In this document: one piece after another, positions 47,108 to 57,859 of the stretch | Layout of the letters: each line of letters begins with the position of its first letter | Position numbering within the stretch: the stretch's first letter is position 1 | The notes under the pieces: model-generated | The model's database searches: none | What the model saw: the letters and a program-made list of their open reading frames with translations, nothing else | What the model was told of the DNA's origin: nothing | Translations under genes and position numbers: made by a program | Source of the DNA: Histoplasma ohiense | Lineage: Eukaryota; Ascomycota; Eurotiomycetes; Onygenales; Ajellomycetaceae | Direction: 5' to 3' | Assembly: GCA_017607445.1 (NCBI GenBank) | Contig: JAEVHH010000001.1 | Location: 4,464,001-4,528,000, forward strand | DNA length: 64,000 nucleotides

Positions 47108-50100
47108 AGTGCCCTATCAGGGTATACTCCAGGCAGCATACGTACAAATATTTGATGGAGAAAATTCACCTCTATCGCATCGTTTCATCCGCTACCAAGT
47201 CTCATTTACCATCGAACAACCCATCCATTCCAAAAAACAAAAAATCAGAAAATACTTTCGACTTCTCCGTTCTTCATGCACAGTACCGGTGCATGGTCAA
47301 GAGCATACGATTAACATTCAACTAAATATACTTTTTTTCCTAATAATAACCGGAGACCGGTCTGTACCACCACCATTATGACGTTTTGATACCTCTCGCT
47401 ATCGTCGATTCCCCTTATTTGCGAACTTGTTAGCGTTTTGTACGGCATACCCGTTTCCGCAATTTTTCGATGTACCAGTGGGAATAATCCACATTCCTGC
47501 TTCCATTTCCTTGAGTCCCCAAAAGCGCGACACTGAATTTTTTTCCCCTTTTATTTTCCCTAATTACATTTTAATATTGTTCCCTATTTTTTATTTCTTT
47601 AATTTCTTTTACTGTTCGTTTTGATTTTATGGCGTTACCAAAAAAATTATAGACAGGAGACTTTCCTTACGGCTATGAGAGATATACTACCAGACCTAGA
47701 TTTTCGACTTCGCGGTCCTATCGTTCTTTTTGTGTTTCATACCCCTTTATATTTTTTCTTTTTAAGCCTGTTCGTCATGTTAGTTTTTAATTGGGCTTTG
47801 GTTTTCTCCTTTTAGATCTATACCAATCTCGCGTGTACAACTACTATTCTATTATGGCGAACAACAGTTTTTGACATTTGCAACGCGTTCTTTTTGCGCT
47901 AATCAATGACAGCTAGACCTGACAACATACATAACCCAACAATCATAGTTAATTATCAGGGTGGTTCCAGGAACATAGTTACGCATCGTTGGTCAAAATT
48001 CATGGTGGATGTATTTTGACTTTTGGACTTTTCATGTGAAAGCCTGCGTGCTAGCTGTACAGTACGTTCCTGGATTCAAGTTCTGAAGAGGAGCTCTTGA
48101 TTCGTTTCTCTGCTCTGTTGACTTGTCCAGTACATGTGCTATCTATTATTCATCGGCTGCTTCACTTACACCCCCCTTTTATGGCTTACTCTCCGAGACA
48201 CGTATCACTATTCCTCCCATTTGCTTGACTTTTCTACTTGGGGTTTTTCCAAACATGGGCCTCTGGTAGCCGGCCTGCCGTTTTCGCCCTCTTGTTTGTG
48301 TGCGAGATGATTTCCATAGCACAGCCCAAACCATATCTTATTCCTATTGGTTTTGACCGGGACCCATGTCCCTTTTCGTGTTGCTTCTCAAATTGCAGTC
48401 TGTCCAGATATCGCTTTCCCGCTTTTGCCGTGGATATCTATCTGCCTTGCACTAACTTGCTCCTCTTGATCCGCCCATTGAACGGACCACTTCTCGCAGC
48501 TATAGACCAATCAATTGGTTTTTTGTTGATAAACACCCCTACAGCCTCTGTTTTTTTCCGTGGGTTTGCCACTGTGCCTTGCCTGACAACAAATGAGACA
48601 GACCTACAACGGCGTGCGTGTTTTTAAACTACGTTTTTCCTTTCTCCTATTGCAGTCGCTCTACGCTTAGGTCTTGTATCTTCCATTTTTAGAGCAACTG
48701 CATATTTGAGCGAATCATATATATCTCGTCCCAAAGCATGTCGTGTCACCATCAAAAAGCGGGGATTCTTCCTTTCTTCTTTTTTTTTTTAGTTCCCATC
48801 TTACTGTTTATTTTATTTTTGTTATCCCGGGCAGGATGTTGTAAAACAAAAGGAAAAAACGCGATCATGCATATATGCAGGTAAACGTATATCTCCCCCC
48901 TACGTACATGGGTCTGGGTATATAATTGCGGTGCTTTTAAGACATGTGAAATGAGAGAGAGGGAGAGAGAGAGAGATGTGGAATGTGGAACAAACGGGGT
49001 TTTATTACGGCTCCCCTGGAGTTCTCAAACCTCTCAAATTCTCTCATGTCTTGAGGGTTTTCTTCTTATTTCAGGGTGGAAGACACATTTCGAAGTAAGA
49101 AATTAAATAAATTTAAATAGAAAAGAAATAATCATAATAATCAGAGAGAATAAATAACCAAAAGAAGATCCTTGTCAGCGATCTCAAAATTCCTTTTTGT
49201 TGTGCGATCTTAGTCTCTTTGCTTTTTCTCCCGTAGCGTGGGGGAGATCATTTTCCTTCATAGACACAGGACAAGCAAGCAATGCGCCTGTGAAAATCTG
49301 AGAGGCCATGCAAACTGGCCGCTGAGTGAATTAGATATCATTTAGCATGTTTAGTATTATTCTTCTATATACTCGTCTGCAAGTAGGCCCTATGGTGAGT
49401 CCTTGTATGATGTTCATACAAGCAAAGAGTTGGTTGTGCACAAATTCCCAGCCCAGGAACATTAAGCTAATTCAGGCGCATATCCGCCTGAGGGTCACGT
49501 CCCTTTACACTGGGGTATTATATTATCGGAGCAGAGGAGAAAGTCCTCAGGCTTCTCTGCAAAAGAGTTGCAGAAAATATATGAATGAGATTGTTGAGAA
49601 GCAGATTACTGAGATAAGTTCCTGCTCTCTTTCTCGCTATTTTCACATGCTATTTTTCTCTTCTTATTAGTAACATTACTGACTCTGTTATTTTGAACAG
49701 TAAAGTATTGTAGAGTTGCTGATAACTAAATATGATTTCGTTAAATCCATATATTCAATATAAAATACACTCACTTGAGTGTTGAGTATATACTGCTGAT
49801 TCTTCATCATGACTGTTGTCTGAACTTGCTTGTAATATCTTCCAGATAATAGCATACAGGAAAGATACAAGCACCTCTATAGTCTGATGAGAAAGGAAGG
49901 ATATAGAAGCGTGACAATACATATGTAGTCGTATAAATAGTAAAATAAAATTTAGAAATTCAAAGAGTTCTTAAATAAAAATGAAAAATAATAAAAAAGA
50001 CCTCAAATGAACGACCATATGAAGCCGGAATTAGGTGGTGGTTGGCAATGTATTGTGCAAGGTGGTGGAGTAGAAATTCGGAAAGGGAAATATCACATTA

Positions 50101-50236
50101 ATCACAGCACTGGGTCATTGCTATATAGGTTCAACGAGCCCATCATTTCTTCAAGTCTTGTATCTGGTCGTGCAGATAGCCCTTTAGAGGATATTATCGG
50201 TTTTCGTCCAGCAAAACCGATGTACTGATTGTCGGA
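47108..50236. other. Gene desert, third part; T-rich, no gene recognised
   Basis: Continues T-rich on the plus strand to about 48850, then AT-rich. The longest frame (48238-48627) is 129 codons, starts without ATG and resembles nothing. It may be transcribed non-coding sequence or an intron of the candidate leader, but nothing proves this. Confidence 0.45.
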
Positions 50237-51090
50237 TTACGCAACTGCCACTCCACAACCTATTGCTATCGGAAGCCGAGATGTGACAAGAGGTACTGCT
50301 AGAGTCAGAAGGCGTCTCGTGCTATGCAGTATTGCTCCCAAGCAAAGTATATTTCGCGACACCGCGTCGCCATGGAGAACGCCTTTCAAGTGAATAGCTT
50401 GAAGGCCACGGTATACCATGGAGGACGCATCTGTGGTATGGCTGAGTAGTAGCCTGGCTTTTAGATTGCTTCTCCTGTCCAACTAGGAAGAAAATGTGAG
50501 TGTAGATTCCGTCATTGTAGTAATAGGGTTCTTTTCATAGATATGCTACTCATGTTCGAGCATATGCAGATGCTAGGAAGTGTGGTAATGTTGTAGGTTC
50601 TGAATTTGCCTTCACTTCTTCACATCATCACTGCTCCTCCTGGCGGCATTGTTTTTCCTTTGCCCGCGCTTCGGCAACTTCTCGCAATGTGCTTTCTTCT
50701 TCTCGCAGTCATCTCACTCTTGCGAGTTCAGCTAGTAGCTCTTGCACTCGGCTCTCCATTCTGGTTGCCGGAAGCGTTGAGCTAGTGAAATGTTGGAAGT
50801 TCTATGATAATTTGCTAGTAGTGCTTAAAAAACGGGATAGTTGCTCTGTAAAAAGCATAGATATTTTGTGGGGGTAAGGCTGACCCGGGAAGTAGTTATT
50901 ACGAAGCCGTTCGAAGTGTAATTGTATGACGAAGATAGAAGAGGATTCATCATATGGAATGCGGTTATTGTTAGCTATACGGCTCACACACAGAAGGTTG
51001 CTTGCTGGCAGGAGCTCTTCTGCTGATACCACTCCTCCAACTCTGGAATTCCTAAGCTCCCATTCCAACTTGACTAACCATCGATTCAAG
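50237..51090 (-). pseudogene. Decayed copy of a repetitive fungal kinase-like family
   Basis: On the minus strand about 50760-50600 encodes an Arg/Glu-rich heptad stretch (MESRVQELLAELARVR, stop, LREEESTLREVAEARAKE, then CRQEEQ, two stops, CEE). It is followed by SEPTTLPHFLASAYART, recalling the TTLPEFLDACH motif of a multi-copy fungal family with a C-terminal kinase fold. About 200 bp on, GLQAIHLKGVLHGDAVSRNI matches the kinase catalytic loop (HGDxxxRNI). The frame changes between blocks and stops are frequent, so this is not functional. The stops are TGA where CGA (Arg) is expected, for example TGA TGA TGT at 50630-50622, pointing to CpG deamination or RIP. The upstream part to 51090 is open but unassigned. 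Confidence 0.6.
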
Positions 51091-51824
51091 GATTGTCCTC
51101 TTTCTCCGGAGAACTTCCCACAAATATTAAAGGTCGGGTCTGGGCCATCTTCGCTGATCTTGAAGGACTCAGTTGTTGATAATGTCCCTCGCTGAGATCG
51201 TTGGATTCACTAGCGTGTCAGTAGTTCGGTTCTGAGTGTGGGCATATTAGGTAATAACTTTGTCCTTGGGTGGTGGCGGCTAGTCCTAACTAAGTAAGGT
51301 GCCTAATTATCAACCTCCACCTTTTCCAACCTTGGAAACGAAGACCCTCTTCCACGCCGAAAGCTCATAAGGAGAGTCATCCAACCTTGTGGATTTCGCT
51401 GGAAGATACATTTATTCTTCTGCTTTTCTCTTGTCCTTCTTGGCTTTTTCTGTCTCACGAGGCTGCATTTGCGTGGAGGACACAACGCTAGCTCCAATTC
51501 CAACAATTCGACTGCCTGGGCGTTCCCAGGCATCAAACGGAACAACCACAGCTCCTGGGCCCCAAAGGTTGCGCCAACGTCCTTCCGTCATCTATTTTGA
51601 ACACTCTCCATTTGCCTCTTTGCACAGAAGGACACCATCAAGCGGAACAGGAAAGCCTATATATAATCAAAGGCTCTTGAATAATCACTTATTCTCAGGA
51701 GCTATCCGAACTCCGCGTTGGTTGGTCGAATAATCAACTACGACTAATTCTATACGTATACATTTTTCTTATTTTAACGTTGAGAAAAGAGCTGTTTAAA
51801 AGGAAAGCAGAGAGATACGGCATT
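51091..51824. other. Intergenic, promoter side of Rab5 gene
   Basis: 734 bp with no recognisable protein; frames at 51303-51733 overlap on both strands. The promoter of the Rab5-type gene must lie in its right half. Confidence 0.5.
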
Positions 51825-52911
51825 ATGGCAGATGCGGGGGCTGGTCCTAAACCTAGCAGCAGCGTGAAGCTCGTTCTGCTGGGAGAAGCTGCTGTTGGAA
51901 AGGTTTGTTGAATCCCATCAAACCCGATAGATACTATTAGATATGGGCCTCTACCATGGTGGAACTCTTATGATAGGTTTTGAGATTCTTCTACTAATTT
52001 ATGGATTTACGTCTGTTGCAGTCTTCTCTCGTCCTACGATTTGTAAATAACGATTTCCAAGAAAACAAAGAACCAACGATAGGAGGTATGGGTCCTCGTT
52101 ATCCTTTTGCGAACATCTTACTCCTCCAATTTTTTTGTGACCCAGTCAATGTCCCGTGGACTAACGTAACATCCAACCCAAATCACCAATTGTAGCCGCA
52201 TTCCTCACTCAAAAATGCTCCCTCCCAAACAGAACTATCAAGTTTGAAATATGGGACACAGCCGGACAAGAACGCTTCGCCTCTCTCGCCCCCATGTACT
52301 ACCGCAATGCCCAAGCCGCACTTGTCGTCTACGACCTCACCAAACCCTCCTCCCTTATAAAGGCTAAGCATTGGGTCGCCGAGCTCCAGCGACAAGCCAG
52401 CCCAGGCATCGTCATTGCCCTTGTGGGCAACAAGCTCGATCTAACAAACGAAGATCCCAGCGCAGCAGGAGCGGCAAAAATGCCAGGCACACAAACTTGG
52501 TCTCCTGGCAGTAGACGATCCGCTACTGGTTCACCAGGACCGGACGCTTCTGAGGGTGGCGACAGTGAATCTTCTGTTGCTGATCGAGATGGTGAAGAAG
52601 GTGAGGAGGGAGACCTGCGGGATTCTTCAGCTGGCGATGCGCGAAAGATCTCTACTCGCGAGGCAAGCTCGTATGCGGAGGAAGAGGGGCTTTTGTTCTT
52701 TGAAACCAGCGCAAAGACCGGCGCTAACGTGCTTGAGGTCTTCACTGCGATTGCTAATGCGATTCCGGAAACAAACTTGAAGGGACCGAGGGGCGTTGGT
52801 GCCGGCGCCGGTGCGGGTAATAATGGCCTAGGTGGGAGGCCTGGGGAGGATGCACGGATTAATTTAAGGGATCGTGGGGCGTCTACTGCGAAGGAAGGGT
52901 GTGCTTGCTAA
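51825..52911 (+). CDS. Rab5-type small GTPase (Ypt5/Vps21 family)
   Basis: Controls early endosome fusion and motility. Three exons (51825-51902, 52022-52085, 52196-52911) give 285 aa. The P-loop GEAAVGKS is residues 20-27, with intron 1 between K26 and S27. ENKEPTIGAAFLTQKC is the Rab5 effector/switch I region, FEIWDTAGQERFASLAPMYYR switch II, NKLD 126-129 the guanine motif, and ETSAKTG ends the G5 loop near 219-223. A Ser/Gly/Glu-rich insert of about 55 residues lies between NKLD and SAK, making the protein longer than a canonical Rab (about 215). It ends in CAC, a CxC double geranylgeranylation signal. Intron placement and all motifs agree. Confidence 0.95.
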
Positions 52912-53852
52912 TTGATGATGGCATTTTTTCTTTTCGTCATGACCCTCCGAAAGCAACTTGTGGATGGTTGAATATGGATTACATTGTTACGCTTCGGTTG
53001 TTGCGACAGCTTTAGGGCTCCAGTCAAGGAATGATAAGCGCCGTTCCCACGGGTATACTCCTTTTCCGTCTTTAATGTGTAAACCCCTTTTTATTATATT
53101 ATATCTACTTTTCATTTCTTTCTTCGTTTGTTCACCTTATCTCTTATTCCTGGTTCTCTTATCCATCTCCTCCTCTATCATTTAATTCGTTCCATTTTGT
53201 CTTTTATCATTGTGTATCCGTCCGTATTTCCAGTTTTGGTTCGGTTCGAGTTCTGGTTTCAAATCACATTTTTGAGATTTTGTTGTATAAACATTAGTAA
53301 TGCAACTTGATAAAACCTACGGAATAAAATAGAGCTTGTTAGTTTTGGGTTTTTCTTTTTACTTTGTTCCCCCCACTGAAGTCGGTTATTCCGGAAGAGT
53401 ATCTTGCATTCAACTATGAGCCACTTCTTAATTACACCCCTTCGTAGGGCACCAATTTTCTTTTCTTTTTCTACTGCTTTTTTTTTCACTTTTTTTTTTT
53501 GTTTTGTTTAAACAAGAACGAGCATAAACTTCAACAGCTCGCGCCTCATCCCTCCCTTTACCCTTTTTTTGCTTTCCCCCCACCTGCGGAGACAAATAGA
53601 GAGAAAACTCCGACCATAAACAAAAAGGAAAGAAAGCGGAAACTAAACCCATGGAGAAGGAATATATTAAAACGGGGAAGAAATAATGAGTGCTCAAAAC
53701 CAACACTAGATCAAATGAAGGAGGCGCAATGACTTGCCAGCACCCCCGCAAAATAATATGAATAGACCGGGCATGAGGAGGAGAAAAGGAGGCAAACATA
53801 ATAAGCAAAGTGGGCAATGGAGGGCAGCAAGGTAAGAAACAATTAGCAAAAG

Positions 53853-53883
<31 letters not shown>

Positions 53884-53912
53884 GGGGGTAAGGACCAATT
53901 TCAATTTCAATT
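52912..53912. other. Intergenic between convergent Rab5 and membrane-protein genes
   Basis: 1.0 kb of 3' flanks. T-rich on the plus strand to about 53510, then A-rich, with a poly(A) run at 53859-53883. The long frame antisense here (53991-53428) is low-complexity and overlaps the end of the neighbouring gene. Confidence 0.5.
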
Positions 53913-55147
53913 TCATAACCCATCTGCAGCCTCCACCCACCCGAACATCACCCCAGTCACACACGTCGCAAGAGTCCAAATCGAACCCCATCCCACTGCC
54001 CCTTCCACCTCTGCACCATTAATCGTCCCCACAACTTGCACCACGGTATTAAACATAATCATCACTGCCAATTCTATCGTTCGCGAAAGGAGGGATCGCG
54101 TTTTCGCCGGTAACTCCAGCCAGTACTTGCGATATACCGACATGACGAGCAACTCACCGGAGGGTGCCTCATCACCCTGCTCGCGCGCCTCCTTCCCCGG
54201 ACCTGTAAAACTGACTGCAGAGTCCTCTATACGCTGCTCGTCAAGCCGCTCTGCGCCGACAGAGCTGACGAAGAGAAAGTCGCGCAGGGCGTAGCCGGCG
54301 GGTAGCAGGGTGGCGAGGAGAGAGATGAAGCTTTTGGCTCCTGCGTGTGCGATGCGTATATCGGGGAGCCCGTCATAGTAGGTTACGAGGTAGGTTGGGA
54401 GCCAGGTTACAACGCTGGAGTAGAGAATTAGAGTGTAGATGCCAGAGGCGACAAGGGTGGTGTAGACGGTTGTTGGGCAGTCTGCGAGGATTGTGGGGTG
54501 GCGGAGTTTAATGTCATCCTTGGTAGTTTTGGTACTGCTGATGACGGTAAGGGTGGTGTGGCCATCGCAACACTGGAAACCCATGAATGGGTGCATTTGA
54601 TGTATGCGGCTGGGGCCGCGGAAGACGAAGAATGGGATGGCGGTCGACAGGAGGGTAATGAAGGCAACTGTCATTAGGGTGGTTGGACGGATGCCGTAGA
54701 AGCTGTAAAGGAGGACGTAGGTTGGAAGGTGAGTTAGGTAAATGAAAGATGCAGCGTCGCGGGCTGAGCGCACGTTAAATAGTTAGCATCTGAATTGTAT
54801 GATGAACGCGCTGAATTATTTGCATGTGTCAGGCGCTGACCGTCATATCCTGATAGCCAGGCAACTGTTAACTCAGCAGTTCTCCATGCAAGCAATCCCC
54901 CGATCCCCCACCAGGAATCGTATTGCCTGCTCGTCCAGGCCAAATCTCCCTGTGTAATCTGTGAGCTTAACGAGAATAGCCCAGTGCTGAGCGCCAAGCT
55001 GCATATCACCAGGCTGCTGTACCGGCACAGAGCTCGAAGCCAATGGGGAGCTTGAAAGTGCCACCCTGTGGGCAGTGATTCATGGGGAGTATGTTTTCCT
55101 TTCCGCCCATGGCTTGATTTCGTAGTCGTCGATTTTCGAGACGGCAT
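53913..55147 (-). CDS. Multi-pass membrane protein of unknown function
   Basis: Two exons on the minus strand (55147-54841, 54763-53913; 77-nt intron) give 385 aa. A basic N-terminus (MPSRKSTTTKSSHGRKGKH) precedes a first hydrophobic segment near residue 45 (SSLVICSLALSTGLFSL). Further segments are near 85, 110-130 (TYVLLYSFYG), 135-155 (LMTVAFITLLSTAIPFFVF), 205-225 (LVASGIYTLILYSSVVTWL), 250 (FISLLATLLPAGYAL) and a C-terminal pair near 330-380. The loop near 270-305 is charged. It looks like a fungal-specific integral membrane protein; I do not recognise a named family. The splice signal (GTCAGC, CTCAG) joins the two halves in frame, completing Ala. Confidence 0.8.
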
Positions 55148-55802
55148 GGTTAAACAGCTCTCTCCTGTGGCGACAGGGATTGATGGGTAACAACAGGTTG
55201 GGCGCTGGCGCGTTTGCTATTTTGTTAATATCGAAATGAACTAGCTGAAGAAGCTCAGGTCCCCAGTGCTTGGGCACCTTATGGGTGCCATATGGACGTA
55301 TCTCGGTATCTATGTATTCAAGTGTCGTGTCTGACGTTTCAACACACCTTGGATGTTGTGATGTCACGATTTGTTTAAAAATCTGGGGGTGGCGCTTGGC
55401 GAATGCTGATTGGTCAGCAGAGCCGTCCTGCCTGCCCCAGGCGGTACCCTTAAGATCGCAGAGTTTCTTTTCTTGCTTTCTTGATCAAGGTTATTTATAG
55501 AAGAGTTAACGTGACGTTTAAAATTTTAATATATATTCTCCATGTATGAGGTCTTTGGGAGAAGGAGATTAGAAGAGAGAGTAACGAACGGATATCCGCC
55601 CGAAGTAAATCTATCAAGAGGGAATACAAAAAAAGCTGAGCGCAGTTTAAGACTCATAATAGCCTATGGAAAAATTTCAGCTCTTTGATGAAAGTAGTAA
55701 TTTAAACATAAGAACAAGGAATTTGGCCATATACTTACCTTAAAAACAAAGGAAAATGAGTCTATCCATCCATCATTTTATATGTAAGGGATTAAACGTC
55801 TT
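55148..55802. other. Intergenic: promoter of membrane protein gene, 3' flank of AAA gene
   Basis: 655 bp between two minus-strand genes; nothing specific recognised. Confidence 0.5.
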
Positions 55803-57859
55803 TTAGTCATCATCATCCCCATCCTTCGGTTTGACCACACCTATTTCTACAGTCCCAGCCTCTCTGCCTTTAGTATCACGAATAATCGCCTTAAACGACC
55901 CATTATCCCAAAAGTCTTTAATGGTTAGTTCCCGGGTCCTGCCCAAGCTTTCAATATCGCTGATTCTGTTCAAGGTATTTTCCAGGTGCTCTGAAAAGCC
56001 TGGTTCCAAACATATCTCCCTGAAGGCGATTTGCATCGGAACAGAGTCGGCTCGAACCATGCCTCTGGAGTCGATGGTAAATATGTTGTCGTGATCGTAA
56101 CTTTGGATAAAGTCTGCTCTTGTCATAACTTGTCGGGCCTCATGAAGAGGCATCTCCGGTAGGGTATGGCCTTTTTCGGGATCGTAGGTCTCCATTGCCT
56201 TTTCTCGGTCGACGAGCTCTTTGGCGAGGACCATGGCAGCAGACTTAGGGGAGATTTTAGCACAAGAGAGAAAATAATAATAGGAGTTGACAATTGAACG
56301 TTGCACGAAAACATGTGAAGATGAAAGCACACTCCGTCAGAACGTTGTATGGGGAATTGACAAGGCATTTCATACCGAGTATTTCTGTTCATCCATCACA
56401 TCATCATCCATTTCTGATCCCAATATCCAGCATTTGTTGAGAAACCATGTCTTCTCCGCCTGTAGTATCGTCGTACAGGCTTGGAGCATATCCTTGGACC
56501 TCGCCACCCGGTTCAAAAATGACAGTCGTCCGCCAACCTTCTGATATACCTTTTCTAGTATTGAATCGTCCAAGGTCTCGTTGAAATACTTTATCCGGTA
56601 CTGTCGTAAAGCCATCATTGCTTTCTCCTTGGGAAGATCTGGGAGAGGAATAATTTCCATTCGGGTACCGTAACGCTTTAACCGTTCATACACCCAGTAG
56701 TCATCACTGTTGAAAACTGAGGAAATTTCCCTTTTAATATATACGGAGTTATGAACGTGGTGGAGCAGGATAACTACTTACTCATTGTAACCAAGCTACT
56801 TGCCGCCCATTGCTCAGCACGCTGCTGGATCATTTCTAGCAGGTCGCGTCCATCCTCATCGTCTCGGACTAGATGGGTACTATTAACAATTAAAATGAGA
56901 GGCTTTCCACCTTTGCGCCGTCGCGCAAGAGCGACTTTCTCAAGTTTATTAAGAGCTCGTTCAATATCTAGCAATGCGGTGGTGTCTCGCGGCCCTCTGA
57001 TGCTAAACAGACTGCCAATATAGCTGTAAAGGAGAATCCACTTAGTAAAGAAAACCAACTGTCCTTAAGGTTATTTAAAGGTTTAACAATTATTTTACGT
57101 TCATACATACTCTTCATGAAACTCAAAGTCCAACGCCTTGCCAAGCCGTATACGGAAAATTTCGAGGTCTGCATGGGCTTCAAAAAAAGCCACACCATCG
57201 CCATCAATCTTCCTCATGGCGCTGAGCAGCATGGACGTCTTCCCTGTACCCTTTTCGCCGATGAGAAGGTAATAACGTCCTCGAGAGGTGCCATTGACTA
57301 TCTGATCAACCTTGTTTTGCTCCTCGCGTTCGATCCAGTGGCCTGTGTCACTGTCATCGGTAACCGTTGAAGGGGCGACGCCGGCGACTTCGAGGGCCGG
57401 ATCGCCTGGGTTGAATGCGTTGTCCATTTTTTCAAGGACCAGAAACTTATAGTATCGGTGATAAGAGTATCCGGCAGCACTGGACGGGTAAATTGATAGT
57501 CAGGTCACGATATTCGGCTCAAGAGAGAAGTAGCATTAGGGGGTTACGCAAGGTAGTCTTTCTTCTTACCCAAGCACAGCAATTGATGCAAACATGGTCG
57601 CTGCAGATTCCAACATTTTTAAGAAGGTAGTTTTCAGAGAAGGTCCGGGATCTTCATTTTTATGATTCCTTTCCCTCTCACCCTCCTCCTCAGGACCATC
57701 TTGATTCAAGTTTTGGGGACCGACAGGGGGTGCATTCTGCGCATAGCACCGTCGTGTCGAGGGAACAATACCGCAGGGACGGAGAAACTGAGGGCCAACG
57801 GCCCTTGGCCTGGGACAAAAAAATACTTGTGTGCGGCTACATACGCGAGCCAAACGCAT
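55803..57859 (-). CDS. Mitochondrial AAA+ type P-loop ATPase, fungal family
   Basis: Five exons on the minus strand (57859-57570, 57479-57111, 57023-56782, 56716-56376, 56243-55803) give 560 aa. The start ATG at 57859 gives an Arg-rich, Cys-containing presequence (MRLARVCSRTQVFFCPRPR), pointing to mitochondria. A short hydrophobic stretch (ATMFASIAVLGAAGYSYH) around residue 95 may anchor it in the inner membrane. Walker A is LIGEKGTGKTS (about 163-173). The Walker B-like strand LILIVNSTHL lacks the usual acidic pair. The C-terminal third (ELVDREKAMETYDPEKGHTLP, QSYDHDNIFTIDSRGMVRADS) resembles the winged-helix end of fungal AAA proteins. The tail is acidic (KPKDGDDDD). Function unknown; a membrane-bound mitochondrial ATPase is inference. 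Confidence 0.85.

Noticed and set aside
48238..48627. 129-codon plus-strand ORF in the desert
   Set aside because: No ATG at its start, no recognisable motif and no splice structure. Kept only as part of the T-rich region.
53428..53991. 187-codon minus-strand ORF
   Set aside because: Phe/Leu/Lys low-complexity translation over T/A-rich 3' flank, overlapping the end of a real gene in another frame.
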